Shown: positions 52,496-61,366 of the stretch, piece by piece
How positions within the stretch are numbered: the stretch's first letter is position 1
How the letters are laid out: the number at the start of each line of letters is the position of its first letter
Source of the DNA: Pedobacter sp. WC2423
Lineage (GTDB): Bacteria > Bacteroidota > Bacteroidia > Sphingobacteriales > Sphingobacteriaceae
Assembly (NCBI RefSeq): GCF_040822065.1
Contig: NZ_CP162005.1
Span: 2,046,001-2,110,000 of the forward strand
Length of the DNA stretch: 64,000 nt
Direction of reading: 5' to 3'
Notes under the pieces: generated by a model
Database searches by the model: none
What the model was told of the DNA's origin: nothing
The model's input: the letters and a program-made list of their open reading frames with translations, nothing else
Program-made: the position numbers and the translations under genes

Positions 52496-53500
52496 TCAGT
52501 TTTTATATGAATCAGATAAAACATGCTCAATTGCACTCAATTCATCTTCACTAAAAGATAGCTGATCAAGACATTTGATTGAATCTGCAAGCTGTTCTGG
52601 CCTGCTTGCCCCTACCAGTACAGAAGTGATCCGCTTGTCCCTTAAAACCCAGGATAATGCCATTTGTGCCAGGCTCTGACCACGTTTAACCGCTAAAGCA
52701 TTTAATTCCTTTAACTGTTGAAGACGTTCGGCAGTAACCTGATTTTCCTGTAAGAATCCATGCGGCTTTGCCGCTCTTGAATCTTCTGGAATACCGTGCA
52801 GGTATTTATTGGTCAGTAAGCCCTGGGCCAATGGAGAAAACGGAATACATCCAACTCCTTGTTCACCTAGTAAATCCAGTAATCCCCCTTCTATCCATCT
52901 TTCAAACATAGAATATTTAGGTTGATGAATTACGCAGGGCGTACCCAGTTCTTTTAAAATACGCAACGCTTCAGCTGCTTCAGGCGCAGGATAATTTGAA
53001 ATTCCAACGTATAAAGCTTTTCCCTGGCGAACCATTAAATCAAGCGTAGCCATCGTTTCTTCCAGCGGAGTTTCAGGATCCGGACGATGGTGATAAAAAA
53101 TATCTACATAATCAAGCCCCATACGCCTTAAACTCTGATCCAGACTGGAAACTAAATATTTTTTAGAACCCCAGTCCCCGTAAGGGCCATCCCACATCGT
53201 ATAACCAGCTTTGGAAGAAATAATCATTTCATCCCGGTAAGCCGAAAAATCCTGCTTTAAAATGGTACAGAAGTTTTCTTCTGCCGATCCCGGAGGCGGG
53301 CCATAATTGTTTGCAAGATCAAAATGTGTAATCCCGCTATCAAAAGCGAGCTTCACCATGTTTCTGGAATTTTCCAGCTGATCAACGTATCCGAAATTAT
53401 GCCACAATCCTAAAGAGATGGCAGGCAATTTTAAACCGCTTTTACCGCAACGGCGGTATTGCATTTGAGTGTAACGTTCTGGGTTGGCTAGATATGGCAT
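52496..53500 (-). CDS. Aldo/keto reductase, YghZ-like
   Basis: A 334-residue NADPH-dependent reductase of the TIM-barrel AKR superfamily. The catalytic Asp and Tyr are in HFDLANNYGPPPGSAE, the Lys in MIISSKAGYTMWDGPYGDWG and the His in VDIFYHHRPDPETP; the C-terminal LVGASRPEQLADS binds the cofactor. The MQYRRCGKSGLKLPAISLGLW start and WDGPYGDWGS segment resemble L-glyceraldehyde-3-phosphate reductase (YghZ). It would detoxify aldehydes such as methylglyoxal. Confidence 0.92.
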   Translation of the reverse strand: MPYLANPERYTQMQYRRCGKSGLKLPAISLGLWHNFGYVDQLENSRNMVKLAFDSGITHFDLANNYGPPPGSAEENFCTILKQDFSAYRDEMIISSKAGYTMWDGPYGDWGSKKYLVSSLDQSLRRMGLDYVDIFYHHRPDPETPLEETMATLDLMVRQGKALYVGISNYPAPEAAEALRILKELGTPCVIHQPKYSMFERWIEGGLLDLLGEQGVGCIPFSPLAQGLLTNKYLHGIPEDSRAAKPHGFLQENQVTAERLQQLKELNALAVKRGQSLAQMALSWVLRDKRITSVLVGASRPEQLADSIKCLDQLSFSEDELSAIEHVLSDSYKN

Positions 53501-53512
53501 AAAAAAAAGGTC

Positions 53513-53537
53513 AAAAAAAAGAGGGTAATAAACCCTC
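53513..53537 (-). terminator. Terminator behind the histone-like gene
   Basis: On the minus strand GAGGGT-TTATT-ACCCTC (53521-53537) is followed by T8 (53513-53520). It lies 27 nt behind the 53564-53743 gene and directly before the reductase start. Confidence 0.85.
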
Positions 53538-53563
53538 CTCTTCCGGTAAGGTTGTGCTAATAT

Positions 53564-53743
53564 TTATTTAGCTGTGTTTTTTTTCTCCGTTACTTCAGTA
53601 CGGATATCCTGAGCAAGGACTTTTAAATCCTGCATTGCTTTACGTACTCTTGTACCTGCTGCACTGTTGCCCGCAGCATAAAATTTTTCCGCATCAACTT
53701 CAACAGCAGCAAGCAATTCTTTTAGTTTTGAAAATTTTTCCAT
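53564..53743 (-). CDS. Histone H1-like Hc1-family DNA-binding protein
   Basis: A 59-residue basic protein, missing from ordinary ORF lists for its length. It reads MEKFSKLKELLAAVEVDAEK at the start, FYAAGNSAAGTRVRKAMQDL in the middle and ends in TEKKNTAK. This matches the short Bacteroidota relatives of the chlamydial histone H1-like protein Hc1, which bind and compact DNA. The length of about 59 residues is usual for the Bacteroidota form. It is a monocistronic unit with a good terminator. Confidence 0.88.
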   Translation of the reverse strand: MEKFSKLKELLAAVEVDAEKFYAAGNSAAGTRVRKAMQDLKVLAQDIRTEVTEKKNTAK

Positions 53744-53965
53744 ATTTTAATTTTTATACAGATCCAAATATATAACTTTTGGGAATTAAACATATAGACC
53801 AGCATTTTAATTGCTATCCTATCTGATAAATAAGCTATAATCGTCTTTTCGCAGGCAGAATAAAAATGACGCTGGAATTTCATACCGATCAGATTTTGTA
53901 CTTATTTTTGTTCACCGAATGATTTAACCATCTTCAACAAAATAAAGAACAGGATATAAAGCCCT

Positions 53966-54328
53966 ATGAATAAAAAGATATTAGTATTGGAAAAGAACAG
54001 AGATATTCTTGAACTGATTCATATTGTCCTGACTGATGAAGGTTATCATGTTGATCCGTTATCTTCAGAAAAAGAAATATTTGAGCATATCAGAAATTTC
54101 CGGCCAGATGTGATTCTGCTGGATGTAATCAGTCCCACTGAAGAAGGAACAGCATTATGCAAAACCATTAAGGCCGCCGAAGACTTCAGCCATATTCCGG
54201 TAATCGTGTTATCAACACATCCTAAACCGGAGGTAGTGAAAGAGATATGTGCAGATGAAGTTGTACCTAAACCTTTCGATATCTCTTTCTTACTCTCCAC
54301 TATAGAGCACCAATTGATCAGTGCTTAA
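53966..54328 (+). CDS. Single-domain response regulator
   Basis: A 120-residue receiver domain without output domain. The phosphoacceptor is Asp53 in ILLDVIS; Lys102 in VPKPFD and the Thr/Ser in IVLSTHP complete the switch set. The acidic pocket at the start of the fold reads EKNRD, so one of the usual two acids is replaced by Asn. It may pass phosphate in a phosphorelay or bind a partner. No kinase gene is adjacent. It converges with a 4-bp overlap on the TPR gene. Confidence 0.9.
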   Translation: MNKKILVLEKNRDILELIHIVLTDEGYHVDPLSSEKEIFEHIRNFRPDVILLDVISPTEEGTALCKTIKAAEDFSHIPVIVLSTHPKPEVVKEICADEVVPKPFDISFLLSTIEHQLISA

Positions 54329-55239
54329 AGTTTATGTTTTGTTTTAAGGTATTTCAGATATTTCTGGTCATCCTCAAAAAGATCAGCACCTTCCATTTCA
54401 TAAGCAGCCAATAAATTTGCGGTTGCATTTTCATGATCTCCCAACTCAAAATAAGTCTCGCCTAATCTCAGCAATACAAAAGGGTTCACTTCTTCCTCAC
54501 TGGTATAGATATCATGCGCTACCAGCAAATGTTCCAAAGCTTCCTTATACTTTCCTGCATTAAAGTAAGCATCGCCACAAGAGGCCGAAACCCAGCCTGC
54601 TGCTTCCCAATCTTCTTTAGGCGCTGGTAATACATCCAGTGCTTTCTGGAACCATTCCGCAGCTTTATCGAAATTTGATGCATCCATCTCCAGGTTTCCC
54701 TGATCACAGTATTCTTCCATCAAATCCTGCTGCTCATCTGTCAGCTCTTCTTGTTGTGAATGATCAGCAGGAACAAAATTCTCCTTGAACTCTTCAAATT
54801 CCACATCAGAAGTCACTGCCATATGCAGAAAATCTGCATTAAAATCATGAAAAATACTATTTTTCCCTAAACTATGAGCAATCTTAAAATATACTCTTGC
54901 TTTATCCAGGTCACCAAGCGCATAATAAATGCTGCCAGTGGTGATAAAATGACCAGAACTTTTTACAGTTTCAGTCTTCATTTTTTCCTGAAGATATTCA
55001 GTTTCTTTTAAAAAATGAGGCAATGCCTTTTCAACCTGACCGGTCTGCTCATAAAAAGAGAAAATGCTATCCAGCAATATGCCGCCAACACTGCAATTTT
55101 CTTTAGGATGAGGGATCGATTCATTAATCTCCAATAAAAGCTGTTCAGCTTCTTCTAAATTTTGAGACTCAGTCAGTGTATAAACCTGATCAATCTGATC
55201 AAAAAATACTTCTTCTTCTTCTGGACTATAAACTAACAT
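54325..55239 (-). CDS. TPR-repeat protein
   Basis: A 304-residue acidic protein built of tetratricopeptide repeats. Clear TPR units are at about 90-125 (GSIYYALGDLDKARVYFKIA), 190-225 (NLEMDASNFDKAAEWFQKAL), 225-265 (GDAYFNAGKYKEALEHLLVA) and 265-295 (LGETYFELGDHENATANLLAA). No signal peptide or membrane span, so it is a cytosolic scaffold of unknown partner. It lies 38 nt behind the xseB unit on the minus strand and overlaps the response regulator stop by 4 bp. Confidence 0.85.
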   Translation of the reverse strand: MLVYSPEEEEVFFDQIDQVYTLTESQNLEEAEQLLLEINESIPHPKENCSVGGILLDSIFSFYEQTGQVEKALPHFLKETEYLQEKMKTETVKSSGHFITTGSIYYALGDLDKARVYFKIAHSLGKNSIFHDFNADFLHMAVTSDVEFEEFKENFVPADHSQQEELTDEQQDLMEEYCDQGNLEMDASNFDKAAEWFQKALDVLPAPKEDWEAAGWVSASCGDAYFNAGKYKEALEHLLVAHDIYTSEEEVNPFVLLRLGETYFELGDHENATANLLAAYEMEGADLFEDDQKYLKYLKTKHKL

Positions 55240-55277
55240 GGCTGATTTTTTTTAAATTAAACGGTGGGCGAAGGTAA

Positions 55278-55484
55278 CTATAAGGGTTGGTTTTCCATCT
55301 GCTTTATAATTTTGTTGACTTCAGTCTCAGTAGACCTCAATTTTGTCTGACAAAAAGCAATCAGTTCGGAAGCCCGTTTTACTTTTTCGGCAAGTACATC
55401 TACAGAAACAGCTTCAGTTTCTATTTCCTGGGCAATCTGTGTCAGTTCACTATAAGCCGCTTCATAATTCAAATTCTTTTCCAT
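55278..55484 (-). CDS. xseB: Exodeoxyribonuclease VII small subunit
   Basis: A 68-residue protein with the three-part helical pattern of XseB: YEAAYSELTQIAQEIE, VDVLAEKVKRASELIAFCQTKL and the tail TEVNKIIKQME. It joins XseA to form exonuclease VII, which degrades single-stranded DNA. The start overlaps the end of xseA by 23 bp, as is common for this pair, so they are translationally coupled. Confidence 0.93.
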   Translation of the reverse strand: MEKNLNYEAAYSELTQIAQEIETEAVSVDVLAEKVKRASELIAFCQTKLRSTETEVNKIIKQMENQPL

Positions 55485-56835
55485 TGCGGGATGTTTTAGC
55501 TAAAACTTTTGTACTGATTTCTGCTGAACTCAAAGCTATGGTAAGCTCCGTTCCAGCTTCAATCGCATCGGCATTACTTACAATCTGGCCATTTATTTTT
55601 ACAATGGCAAATCCTTTGTTCAAAATATTCTGTGGGCTCATCATTCTCACGACAGATTCGAAGTGGCCAATATACCTGCCATGATTCGCGAAATACATCC
55701 GGTTAAAGGATTTAAAGTTCGCCAGCAGATTTTTCAGGTCTTTGCGCTTATTGGAGATAATAATTTTAGGATTGGTAAGTACCATACCCGAAAGATTCAG
55801 GATATCCCTGTGTTTTTCATGCAGCAGATTTTTCGAGGAATTGATCATGGTCTGATTTAACCTGGTCAGCAACTCCTTATGCTGGTTCATCATTTGAAAA
55901 GTCCGGATCACCAGATGCTGCTGAACAGATAATACAGCTTCTTCAAAATTCCTGTTATGTGCAATCAGCATCTCTGCAGCCTTCGTTGGAGTTTTTGTTG
56001 AAGTATGTGCCATTAAATCGGCAATAGTTTCATTTTTCTGGTGACCGATTCCTGTGATGACAGGAACCGGGAATTTCGCAATCGCGCGATTGAGTTCGTA
56101 ATTATCAAAAATAAGAAAATCTGTTTGCGCACCTCCTCCCCTGATAATAACCAGCGCATCATACGCCTTACCCGAACCAAATACTTGTATAAGTTTGGTT
56201 AAAAACTGCCCCGCATTACCTTCACCCTGTACCAGGGCAAAGTAATCATCAATTTCAAAATGATACCCGAAACTATTATTCTCCAGGGTATGCCTGAAAT
56301 CATGATAACCAGCAGAAGTATCAGAGGAGATCACCGCAATACGTTGTAAGACCCTGTTTAAAGGCAATTCGTTATTTCTGGTCCGGTATTGTCCAGCTAT
56401 TAAACGGATAAATGAAGGATTATCCCTTACCAGCCTGTCCAAAGTTTCTTTGCGCTGCTGCTCAAACCGGCCTAAAGTAAAAGTCGTATCAATATCCAGC
56501 AGATTCAGCTGTAACCCAAAAGATGGATTATACTGCACAGCAACCTGGATCAGCACATTGATATCATTTTTAAATTGCTGCCCTGTCGCCTTCTCGAAAT
56601 TAGCAATATTCACGGAAGCATTTCCCCATGCCCTCCCACCTATTTTAGCCAGGATTTTTGCAGAGGATTTATCTTTTTCAACCAGTTCAAAATAATGAAA
56701 ATTACTTTGAGGCTTATAAGTATAATTTGTAATATCGGCAATTACCCAAAATGTCTTCGAGCCAAAAACACCGTTGATTGTCTCCTGAATCTGACGGGTA
56801 AGTTCGGATAATTTTATAGCGGGAATTGCTGCCAA
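55462..56835 (-). CDS. xseA: Exodeoxyribonuclease VII large subunit
   Basis: This nuclease subunit has an N-terminal OB fold (IKLSELTRQIQETINGVFG, FWVIADITNYTYK), the catalytic core with DTSAGYHDF, VIIRGGGAQTDFLIFDNY and PVITGIGHQKNETIADLMAH, and a long coiled coil towards the C-terminus. TTG 56835 is preferred, as it lies 25 nt behind the HAD gene stop and homology begins right after it; an ATG at 56913 would add about 26 unrelated-looking residues and overlap the HAD gene. The true start needs confirming. Confidence 0.88.
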   Translation of the reverse strand: MAAIPAIKLSELTRQIQETINGVFGSKTFWVIADITNYTYKPQSNFHYFELVEKDKSSAKILAKIGGRAWGNASVNIANFEKATGQQFKNDINVLIQVAVQYNPSFGLQLNLLDIDTTFTLGRFEQQRKETLDRLVRDNPSFIRLIAGQYRTRNNELPLNRVLQRIAVISSDTSAGYHDFRHTLENNSFGYHFEIDDYFALVQGEGNAGQFLTKLIQVFGSGKAYDALVIIRGGGAQTDFLIFDNYELNRAIAKFPVPVITGIGHQKNETIADLMAHTSTKTPTKAAEMLIAHNRNFEEAVLSVQQHLVIRTFQMMNQHKELLTRLNQTMINSSKNLLHEKHRDILNLSGMVLTNPKIIISNKRKDLKNLLANFKSFNRMYFANHGRYIGHFESVVRMMSPQNILNKGFAIVKINGQIVSNADAIEAGTELTIALSSAEISTKVLAKTSRNGKEFEL

Positions 56836-56860
56836 TTTTAAGGGGGTATTAAGGATAAAT

Positions 56861-57580
56861 TCAGGAAGTGACCAGGAACTTTTTAATTGCCGAAAAGTCC
56901 TTGATTTCCTCATCAGCAACTACACCATTGGTATTAGACGCACTCAGGTGATCATCATCTTCCCATCCAATGCCGTTAAGCCATACTGTATGGCATCCAA
57001 TCTCTTTAGCCGGGATAATATCCTTACTAAAAGAATCTCCGATCACCAGGCATTCCTCCGGATTAAAACCTAAAGCTTTTACACCCAGTCCATAAATTGC
57101 AGGATCAGGCTTTCTTACCCCTACCACAGCAGATTCAACTACTTCAGCAAAAAGATGTCTGATCCCAAAATCTTCCAAAACAGCATTCAGGTTTCCATAG
57201 AAGTTGGAAACCATAACTAAAGGATAATTTGCAGCCAGTTCTTCCAGAATAATTTTGGCATTTTGAACAGTCTCTCTTGCAAATTCATTACAATCACTGG
57301 CAATCAGTTCAATATAGCTTTGGTCAAGATCAAACCCATTCTCCTTTAAAAAAATGAATTGCTGCTCAATTTTTGCACGTAATACCTGTAAAAAGGTAAA
57401 TGAAGGCTGTACAATCGGATGAATAGCCAGGCTTCTTTCTCCAAAAGAATATGCCTTGAAAAATAAGTCTTTTGGTATTTGTATATCGAATTTCTGATAG
57501 CTGTTTTTTAATACTACTGCCCAATGAAGGCCATTGGTATCAATCGTCCCGCCGTAATCAAATAAGAGTCCTTTTATCAT
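56861..57580 (-). CDS. HAD-superfamily hydrolase with DYGGT motif
   Basis: A 239-residue hydrolase starting at ATG 57580 (MIKGLLFDYGGT); the longer frame adds 15 unlike residues. The nucleophile is Asp8 in FDYGGTID; the second Asp of the usual DxDxT is Gly. Motif II is VMVSNFYGN, with the Lys in VGVRKPDPAIY and the acidic pair in CLVIGDSFSKDI. It is the last gene of the lipid-headgroup-like operon, so it may remove a phosphate from the phosphorylated lipid made by the phosphatidyltransferase, or a free intermediate. The missing second Asp is a caution against a plain phosphatase. Confidence 0.85.
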   Translation of the reverse strand: MIKGLLFDYGGTIDTNGLHWAVVLKNSYQKFDIQIPKDLFFKAYSFGERSLAIHPIVQPSFTFLQVLRAKIEQQFIFLKENGFDLDQSYIELIASDCNEFARETVQNAKIILEELAANYPLVMVSNFYGNLNAVLEDFGIRHLFAEVVESAVVGVRKPDPAIYGLGVKALGFNPEECLVIGDSFSKDIIPAKEIGCHTVWLNGIGWEDDDHLSASNTNGVVADEEIKDFSAIKKFLVTS

Positions 57581-57626
57581 ATAATTGAATATTTTATTCC
57601 TGACAAAAGTACATGATATTTTCAAA

Positions 57627-58613
57627 TTATCTTTTTGAAACTCTCATTAAAATAAAGCCAAAAATAATCCACACTATTTCTCTGATCCTCATGATGATCC
57701 CAATAAAAATACCAGTTTCTGCTGGTAATCCCACACTTCGAAGCGCCAGTGCCAGCCCTCCTTCTCTTACCCCAAGCTGCATAGGAAAGAAGAAAATAAT
57801 ATTTGCAAATAACGAAGAAGCCGAACTGATAATCAGTGCTTGTGAAACCGTCATATCCAAACCAATGGCAACAGCCGTAAAATAAATTTCTGCGCAGGTG
57901 ACTACCCTGGCCAGGATTTCATAGAAAAGTGCCATCAAAAAGCGTGGCTTCCGCTGTTCATATAACATTCTGATCTGATCATCCACTTCATGCAGAGATT
58001 CCGATTTCTCCTTTAAAAAGTTAGCCGCAAATTTCTTAACAAAAGGGAGCTTCTGCAAGAGCAGAAAAGTATTGACCGTGAAACCCTTTTTATAGATACT
58101 TAAAAACCATAAAATAATTAAAATACCTGCAATAAAGCCTACAACGCAGCCAATAACCATGGTGGATTCCATTGGCAATACCGCCAGGATCAGCAAGATC
58201 GAAAGCACCCAGAAAACGATGTGTGAAAACACGTGCATCATTCCATATAACAATACAGAAGAAGTCGCTTTATGGATTCCCATAAACTTTTTCAGCTCCA
58301 TGATCCGGTAAGGCTCACCTCCAAGGGCTACAAAAGGAGTAACGTAGTTTATCGCATACCCTGTAATGGTTAACCGGAGTACGGTTGAAAACGGCAGGTC
58401 ACTTTCAGGTAATGCAGGCTCCTGAATAATCTGACGAAATGCCAAAGCATTCAGCCCGTAAATAACCAGCCAGCTCCCAATAATAGGAAGGAACCAGATC
58501 CCTGTTTTTTCTATATTTCCCAGAATTTCATGAAAACCCAGTTTGTAAATCATAAAACCGAGCGTAACAATGCCCAGTGCCATGAAAATTACTTTATAAG
58601 CCTTACTGTTCAT
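57627..58613 (-). CDS. LPG-synthase-type transmembrane protein (UPF0104)
   Basis: A 328-residue integral membrane protein with about eight segments. PFVALGGEPYRIMELKKF and FPMQLGVREGGLALA are the signature motifs of the UPF0104 / lysylphosphatidylglycerol-synthase membrane domain, which in MprF flips lipids across the inner membrane. Here it stands alone without the MprF catalytic domain. Between a phosphatidyltransferase and a HAD hydrolase, a role as flippase for the new lipid is a good inference. Confidence 0.88.
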   Translation of the reverse strand: MNSKAYKVIFMALGIVTLGFMIYKLGFHEILGNIEKTGIWFLPIIGSWLVIYGLNALAFRQIIQEPALPESDLPFSTVLRLTITGYAINYVTPFVALGGEPYRIMELKKFMGIHKATSSVLLYGMMHVFSHIVFWVLSILLILAVLPMESTMVIGCVVGFIAGILIILWFLSIYKKGFTVNTFLLLQKLPFVKKFAANFLKEKSESLHEVDDQIRMLYEQRKPRFLMALFYEILARVVTCAEIYFTAVAIGLDMTVSQALIISSASSLFANIIFFFPMQLGVREGGLALALRSVGLPAETGIFIGIIMRIREIVWIIFGFILMRVSKR

Positions 58614-58617
58614 TGAT

Positions 58618-59556
58618 TTAAGCTTTAGCTAAAAGACGTTCGTAAAACATACGGCTTATTTTTTCCTGTCTGTTCACCATGTAAATTAAGATCGCATTTA
58701 AAACCACCAGGTCGAATATAAAATAAACCCAGGTTTCGTCCAGAAATAACCACAGAAACAAAAAGATTACCCGGGTATTGAACTGGATAATGTTTGTATA
58801 CTTCATCAGTGGCTTATTCAGTGTACGAAACTCAGTGATTAATTCTGAAGGTAATTCAGTTGCATATTTCTGCTTAACCACAGCCAGAAATTTCTGTAAG
58901 TAAGGTGAACATCTTTCCTGCAAATGCGTATAATTGAGGTATCCTTTAGCAACTATACGCAAAAACAAACTGGTTTGTTTTGCATCCCTGTCGTATTCTC
59001 TTTGTAAATCTGCAGTATTATCCAGCTCACTGCCCGAAACACCTTTAATAAAGAATAAATGCACATTACGGTAATAATCTGCCATAGCCGACTGGAATAT
59101 ATGAGCAACCCCTGCACCAACGCCCAGGATCCAGATCCATGCAGGCCAGCCTTCATTCTGAAGACGTAAACAGATAGCAATATGTATGGAAGCAAACCAA
59201 AAGTCTCCGGCAAAACCATCGAGAATCCTTCCCAGACGACTTTTATTATTCGTAATTCTGGCCAGCTGTCCATCTGCACTATCCAGAGAATTCGCAAATA
59301 TTAACAACCCCATTCCGATTACATTCAGCCATAAGTCTGGAAAATAGAACATAATTCCCGCTCCTACGCCGAAGAAAATACTGATTATCGTAACCGTATT
59401 CGGAGTGATATTCAGCTTCGCACAAAATAGCGCAATCTGATAACCAATAGGACGGTAAAAATATATATCTATCTTTTCTTCTGTATCATTTGATTTCAGT
59501 GTATTTTCAAATGATACTTTTGACTGTTCCTCAGTCAGGTTAAATTCTTTCATCAA
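58618..59556 (-). CDS. CDP-alcohol phosphatidyltransferase
   Basis: A 312-residue membrane enzyme. The family signature is seen as DGQLAR at 95-100, eight residues, Gly109, RIL and Asp113. The last Asp of the motif is shifted: the normal position (117) holds Gly and Asp118 follows. There are about six membrane segments and an extended N-terminal cytosolic part. The reaction would join a CDP-activated diacylglycerol or headgroup with an alcohol. Its start overlaps the ATP-grasp gene by 17 bp, and it lies 4 nt before the UPF0104 gene, so it is within one tight operon. Confidence 0.88.
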   Translation of the reverse strand: MMKEFNLTEEQSKVSFENTLKSNDTEEKIDIYFYRPIGYQIALFCAKLNITPNTVTIISIFFGVGAGIMFYFPDLWLNVIGMGLLIFANSLDSADGQLARITNNKSRLGRILDGFAGDFWFASIHIAICLRLQNEGWPAWIWILGVGAGVAHIFQSAMADYYRNVHLFFIKGVSGSELDNTADLQREYDRDAKQTSLFLRIVAKGYLNYTHLQERCSPYLQKFLAVVKQKYATELPSELITEFRTLNKPLMKYTNIIQFNTRVIFLFLWLFLDETWVYFIFDLVVLNAILIYMVNRQEKISRMFYERLLAKA

Positions 59557-60433
59557 CTTTTAATGTAAAATTTTCTATCAGACATTGTGCGATATGGGGT
59601 GCGGCCTGTGCTCTGCAAGGTGCAAAACTTGGCCAGTCATTAAAATCAATGATACGAAACGTTCCATCCTTGCTCACAATGGCGTCACCACCATAAACAA
59701 ATATATTCAAAGCCTCAGCAGCAGTATTAGCTGCACTTTTTAACAGCTCCTGATCAAAAGGATAATGGAAAGTCTTTCCGTTTGTTTGTTCATATTCAGC
59801 ATATTTATGGTGATTATGATCATAAGGATAAAAAAGGTAGAAAAATTCGCTCCCTCTGATACCGTAAAACTTAACCAGATCGCCCAATAAATTCTGAGAA
59901 ATCAGTGCATTAGGTATTCCTCTGAGGCTAAACTCTTTTAAAATATATCTTCCCTGTTCCTCTGATTCAACATAAGTTACATCTTCTTTATGAATGGCAT
60001 GAAAATCACCTCTTTTAATCCAGAATCCATCTCCAGGTAAATCCTGAAATAAATCTTCATCGGGCTGGTCAGTTGCAGTAATTTTACTTTTAGGGTAAGG
60101 TACATTTGCCTTAATCAGGGCGTTTGTCATATTGATCCTAAAACAATTCTCAATACCAAAGCCAGAATTTATAATAATTTTTCCGGATTTTTCCAGTATC
60201 TGCAATTTTAAGATTACATCTTTCTCCCTGGCCATGGTAAAAATGAATTCCTCCTTTACCTCAGGCATGGTTAGAAATTCATTTTCAGTGCACACTGTAA
60301 CCTGGTGACCCAGTTTTTCCAGTTCTGAAATGGTAAGGTTAAAAATTGCCTCATCGTTACCTATATGGTTAGGAGAAAATATGCTCCCTCTTTTAACCCC
60401 AAGCAGGGTCATTTTATTTACGTTCTTGTCCAC
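59540..60433 (-). CDS. ATP-grasp-like protein
   Basis: A 297-residue protein with an ATP-grasp pattern. WIKRGDFHAI looks like the nucleotide-binding lysine strand, LISQNLLGDLVKFYGI is the central part, and YGGDAIVSKDGTFRIIDFND with WPSF holds the Mg-binding Asp and Asn near the C-terminus. It is close in type to RimK-like ligases and to ITPK-like inositol-phosphate kinases. It directly follows the nucleotidyltransferase stop; ATG 60412 is an alternative start. In this operon a kinase or ligase step on the headgroup is a fair inference. The fold is probable, the substrate unknown. Confidence 0.7.
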   Translation of the reverse strand: MDKNVNKMTLLGVKRGSIFSPNHIGNDEAIFNLTISELEKLGHQVTVCTENEFLTMPEVKEEFIFTMAREKDVILKLQILEKSGKIIINSGFGIENCFRINMTNALIKANVPYPKSKITATDQPDEDLFQDLPGDGFWIKRGDFHAIHKEDVTYVESEEQGRYILKEFSLRGIPNALISQNLLGDLVKFYGIRGSEFFYLFYPYDHNHHKYAEYEQTNGKTFHYPFDQELLKSAANTAAEALNIFVYGGDAIVSKDGTFRIIDFNDWPSFAPCRAQAAPHIAQCLIENFTLKVDERI

Positions 60434-61144
60434 TTATCTTTCTACCTCGCTTAAAAAGTGTTCAGCTTTCTCAATATCTGAAACATGATCAACATCCATA
60501 ATTTTATTAAAACTATGCGCTCTTACCACAAGGTTATTTTGTATTAAAAGTCTCTGAAAATTTCTCATCCGGTGTAGTCCGCTATTAATTGCTACTGGAA
60601 CCAGATCAAGTGCTTTCTTACGCAGGCAATAAATCCCGCCAGAAACAAATGATTTTTCCTGAGTTGCATGGTCAGTAATTTGTTTGATTACATTGTTAGG
60701 ATCAAAATTGATATACAATGGACTCTCGTCATCAATGAATGACGTAACTGCTAACAGTCCATCATCATTTTTGTTTGCTTTAAAATCTTCAATATAGTTT
60801 TGGAACTCTTCTTTTTCAAAAACTGAATCAGTTGTAGTCAGACATAATTCTTCTATATCCTTAAATTCTTCTAATAATTCATGAAAACTATGCAAAGAAC
60901 TCTCCGTGGTTTTTGTAATGATTTTAAGCGGTACGGCTGATTCGTAATTCTTTAAATATTCTGCTAATTCAGAAGAATTTTCGTTAATTATAATATAGAT
61001 TACCTCTGCGTCGTTATTAATGAAAATTCTCATCAACCGGTCAATCAGCATTTCTCCATTGATTCTGACCATAGGCTTTAAACCTATGTAGCCTTCATTG
61101 GAAAGACGGGAACCTTCTCCCGCAGCGATTATTGCATATAACAT
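60434..61144 (-). CDS. Sugar/alcohol-phosphate nucleotidyltransferase
   Basis: A 236-residue NTP-transferase domain protein. The signature AIIAAGEGSRL at 4-14 (GxGxR) is followed by LKPMVRINGEMLIDR with the activating Lys, and TTDSVFEKEEF resembles the metal-binding part. It would form an NDP-activated headgroup, for example a CDP-alcohol. It is the first gene of the five-gene operon with a phosphatidyltransferase, similar in logic to the split cytidylyltransferase and phosphatidyltransferase of inositol-lipid pathways. No inositol-phosphate synthase gene is in this window, so the headgroup is not settled. Confidence 0.88.
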   Translation of the reverse strand: MLYAIIAAGEGSRLSNEGYIGLKPMVRINGEMLIDRLMRIFINNDAEVIYIIINENSSELAEYLKNYESAVPLKIITKTTESSLHSFHELLEEFKDIEELCLTTTDSVFEKEEFQNYIEDFKANKNDDGLLAVTSFIDDESPLYINFDPNNVIKQITDHATQEKSFVSGGIYCLRKKALDLVPVAINSGLHRMRNFQRLLIQNNLVVRAHSFNKIMDVDHVSDIEKAEHFLSEVER

Positions 61145-61366
61145 AAAACTTATCGTATTTTTTATTTCTTCAAATTAAGACGTATAAAGTAAATTTAACC
61201 GAAAAAATTCAAATAGTAAGAATCTCCCATTTACAATATATACAATTCAAAAACAGCGCTTTAAATTTTATTTAAAGCGCCAGAATTTAAATTAATAGAC
61301 GAAATTAGTAAAATAGTCAGGATTATGGTGTGTTAAGAAAATATTATGGCAATAATAAGACAGATT

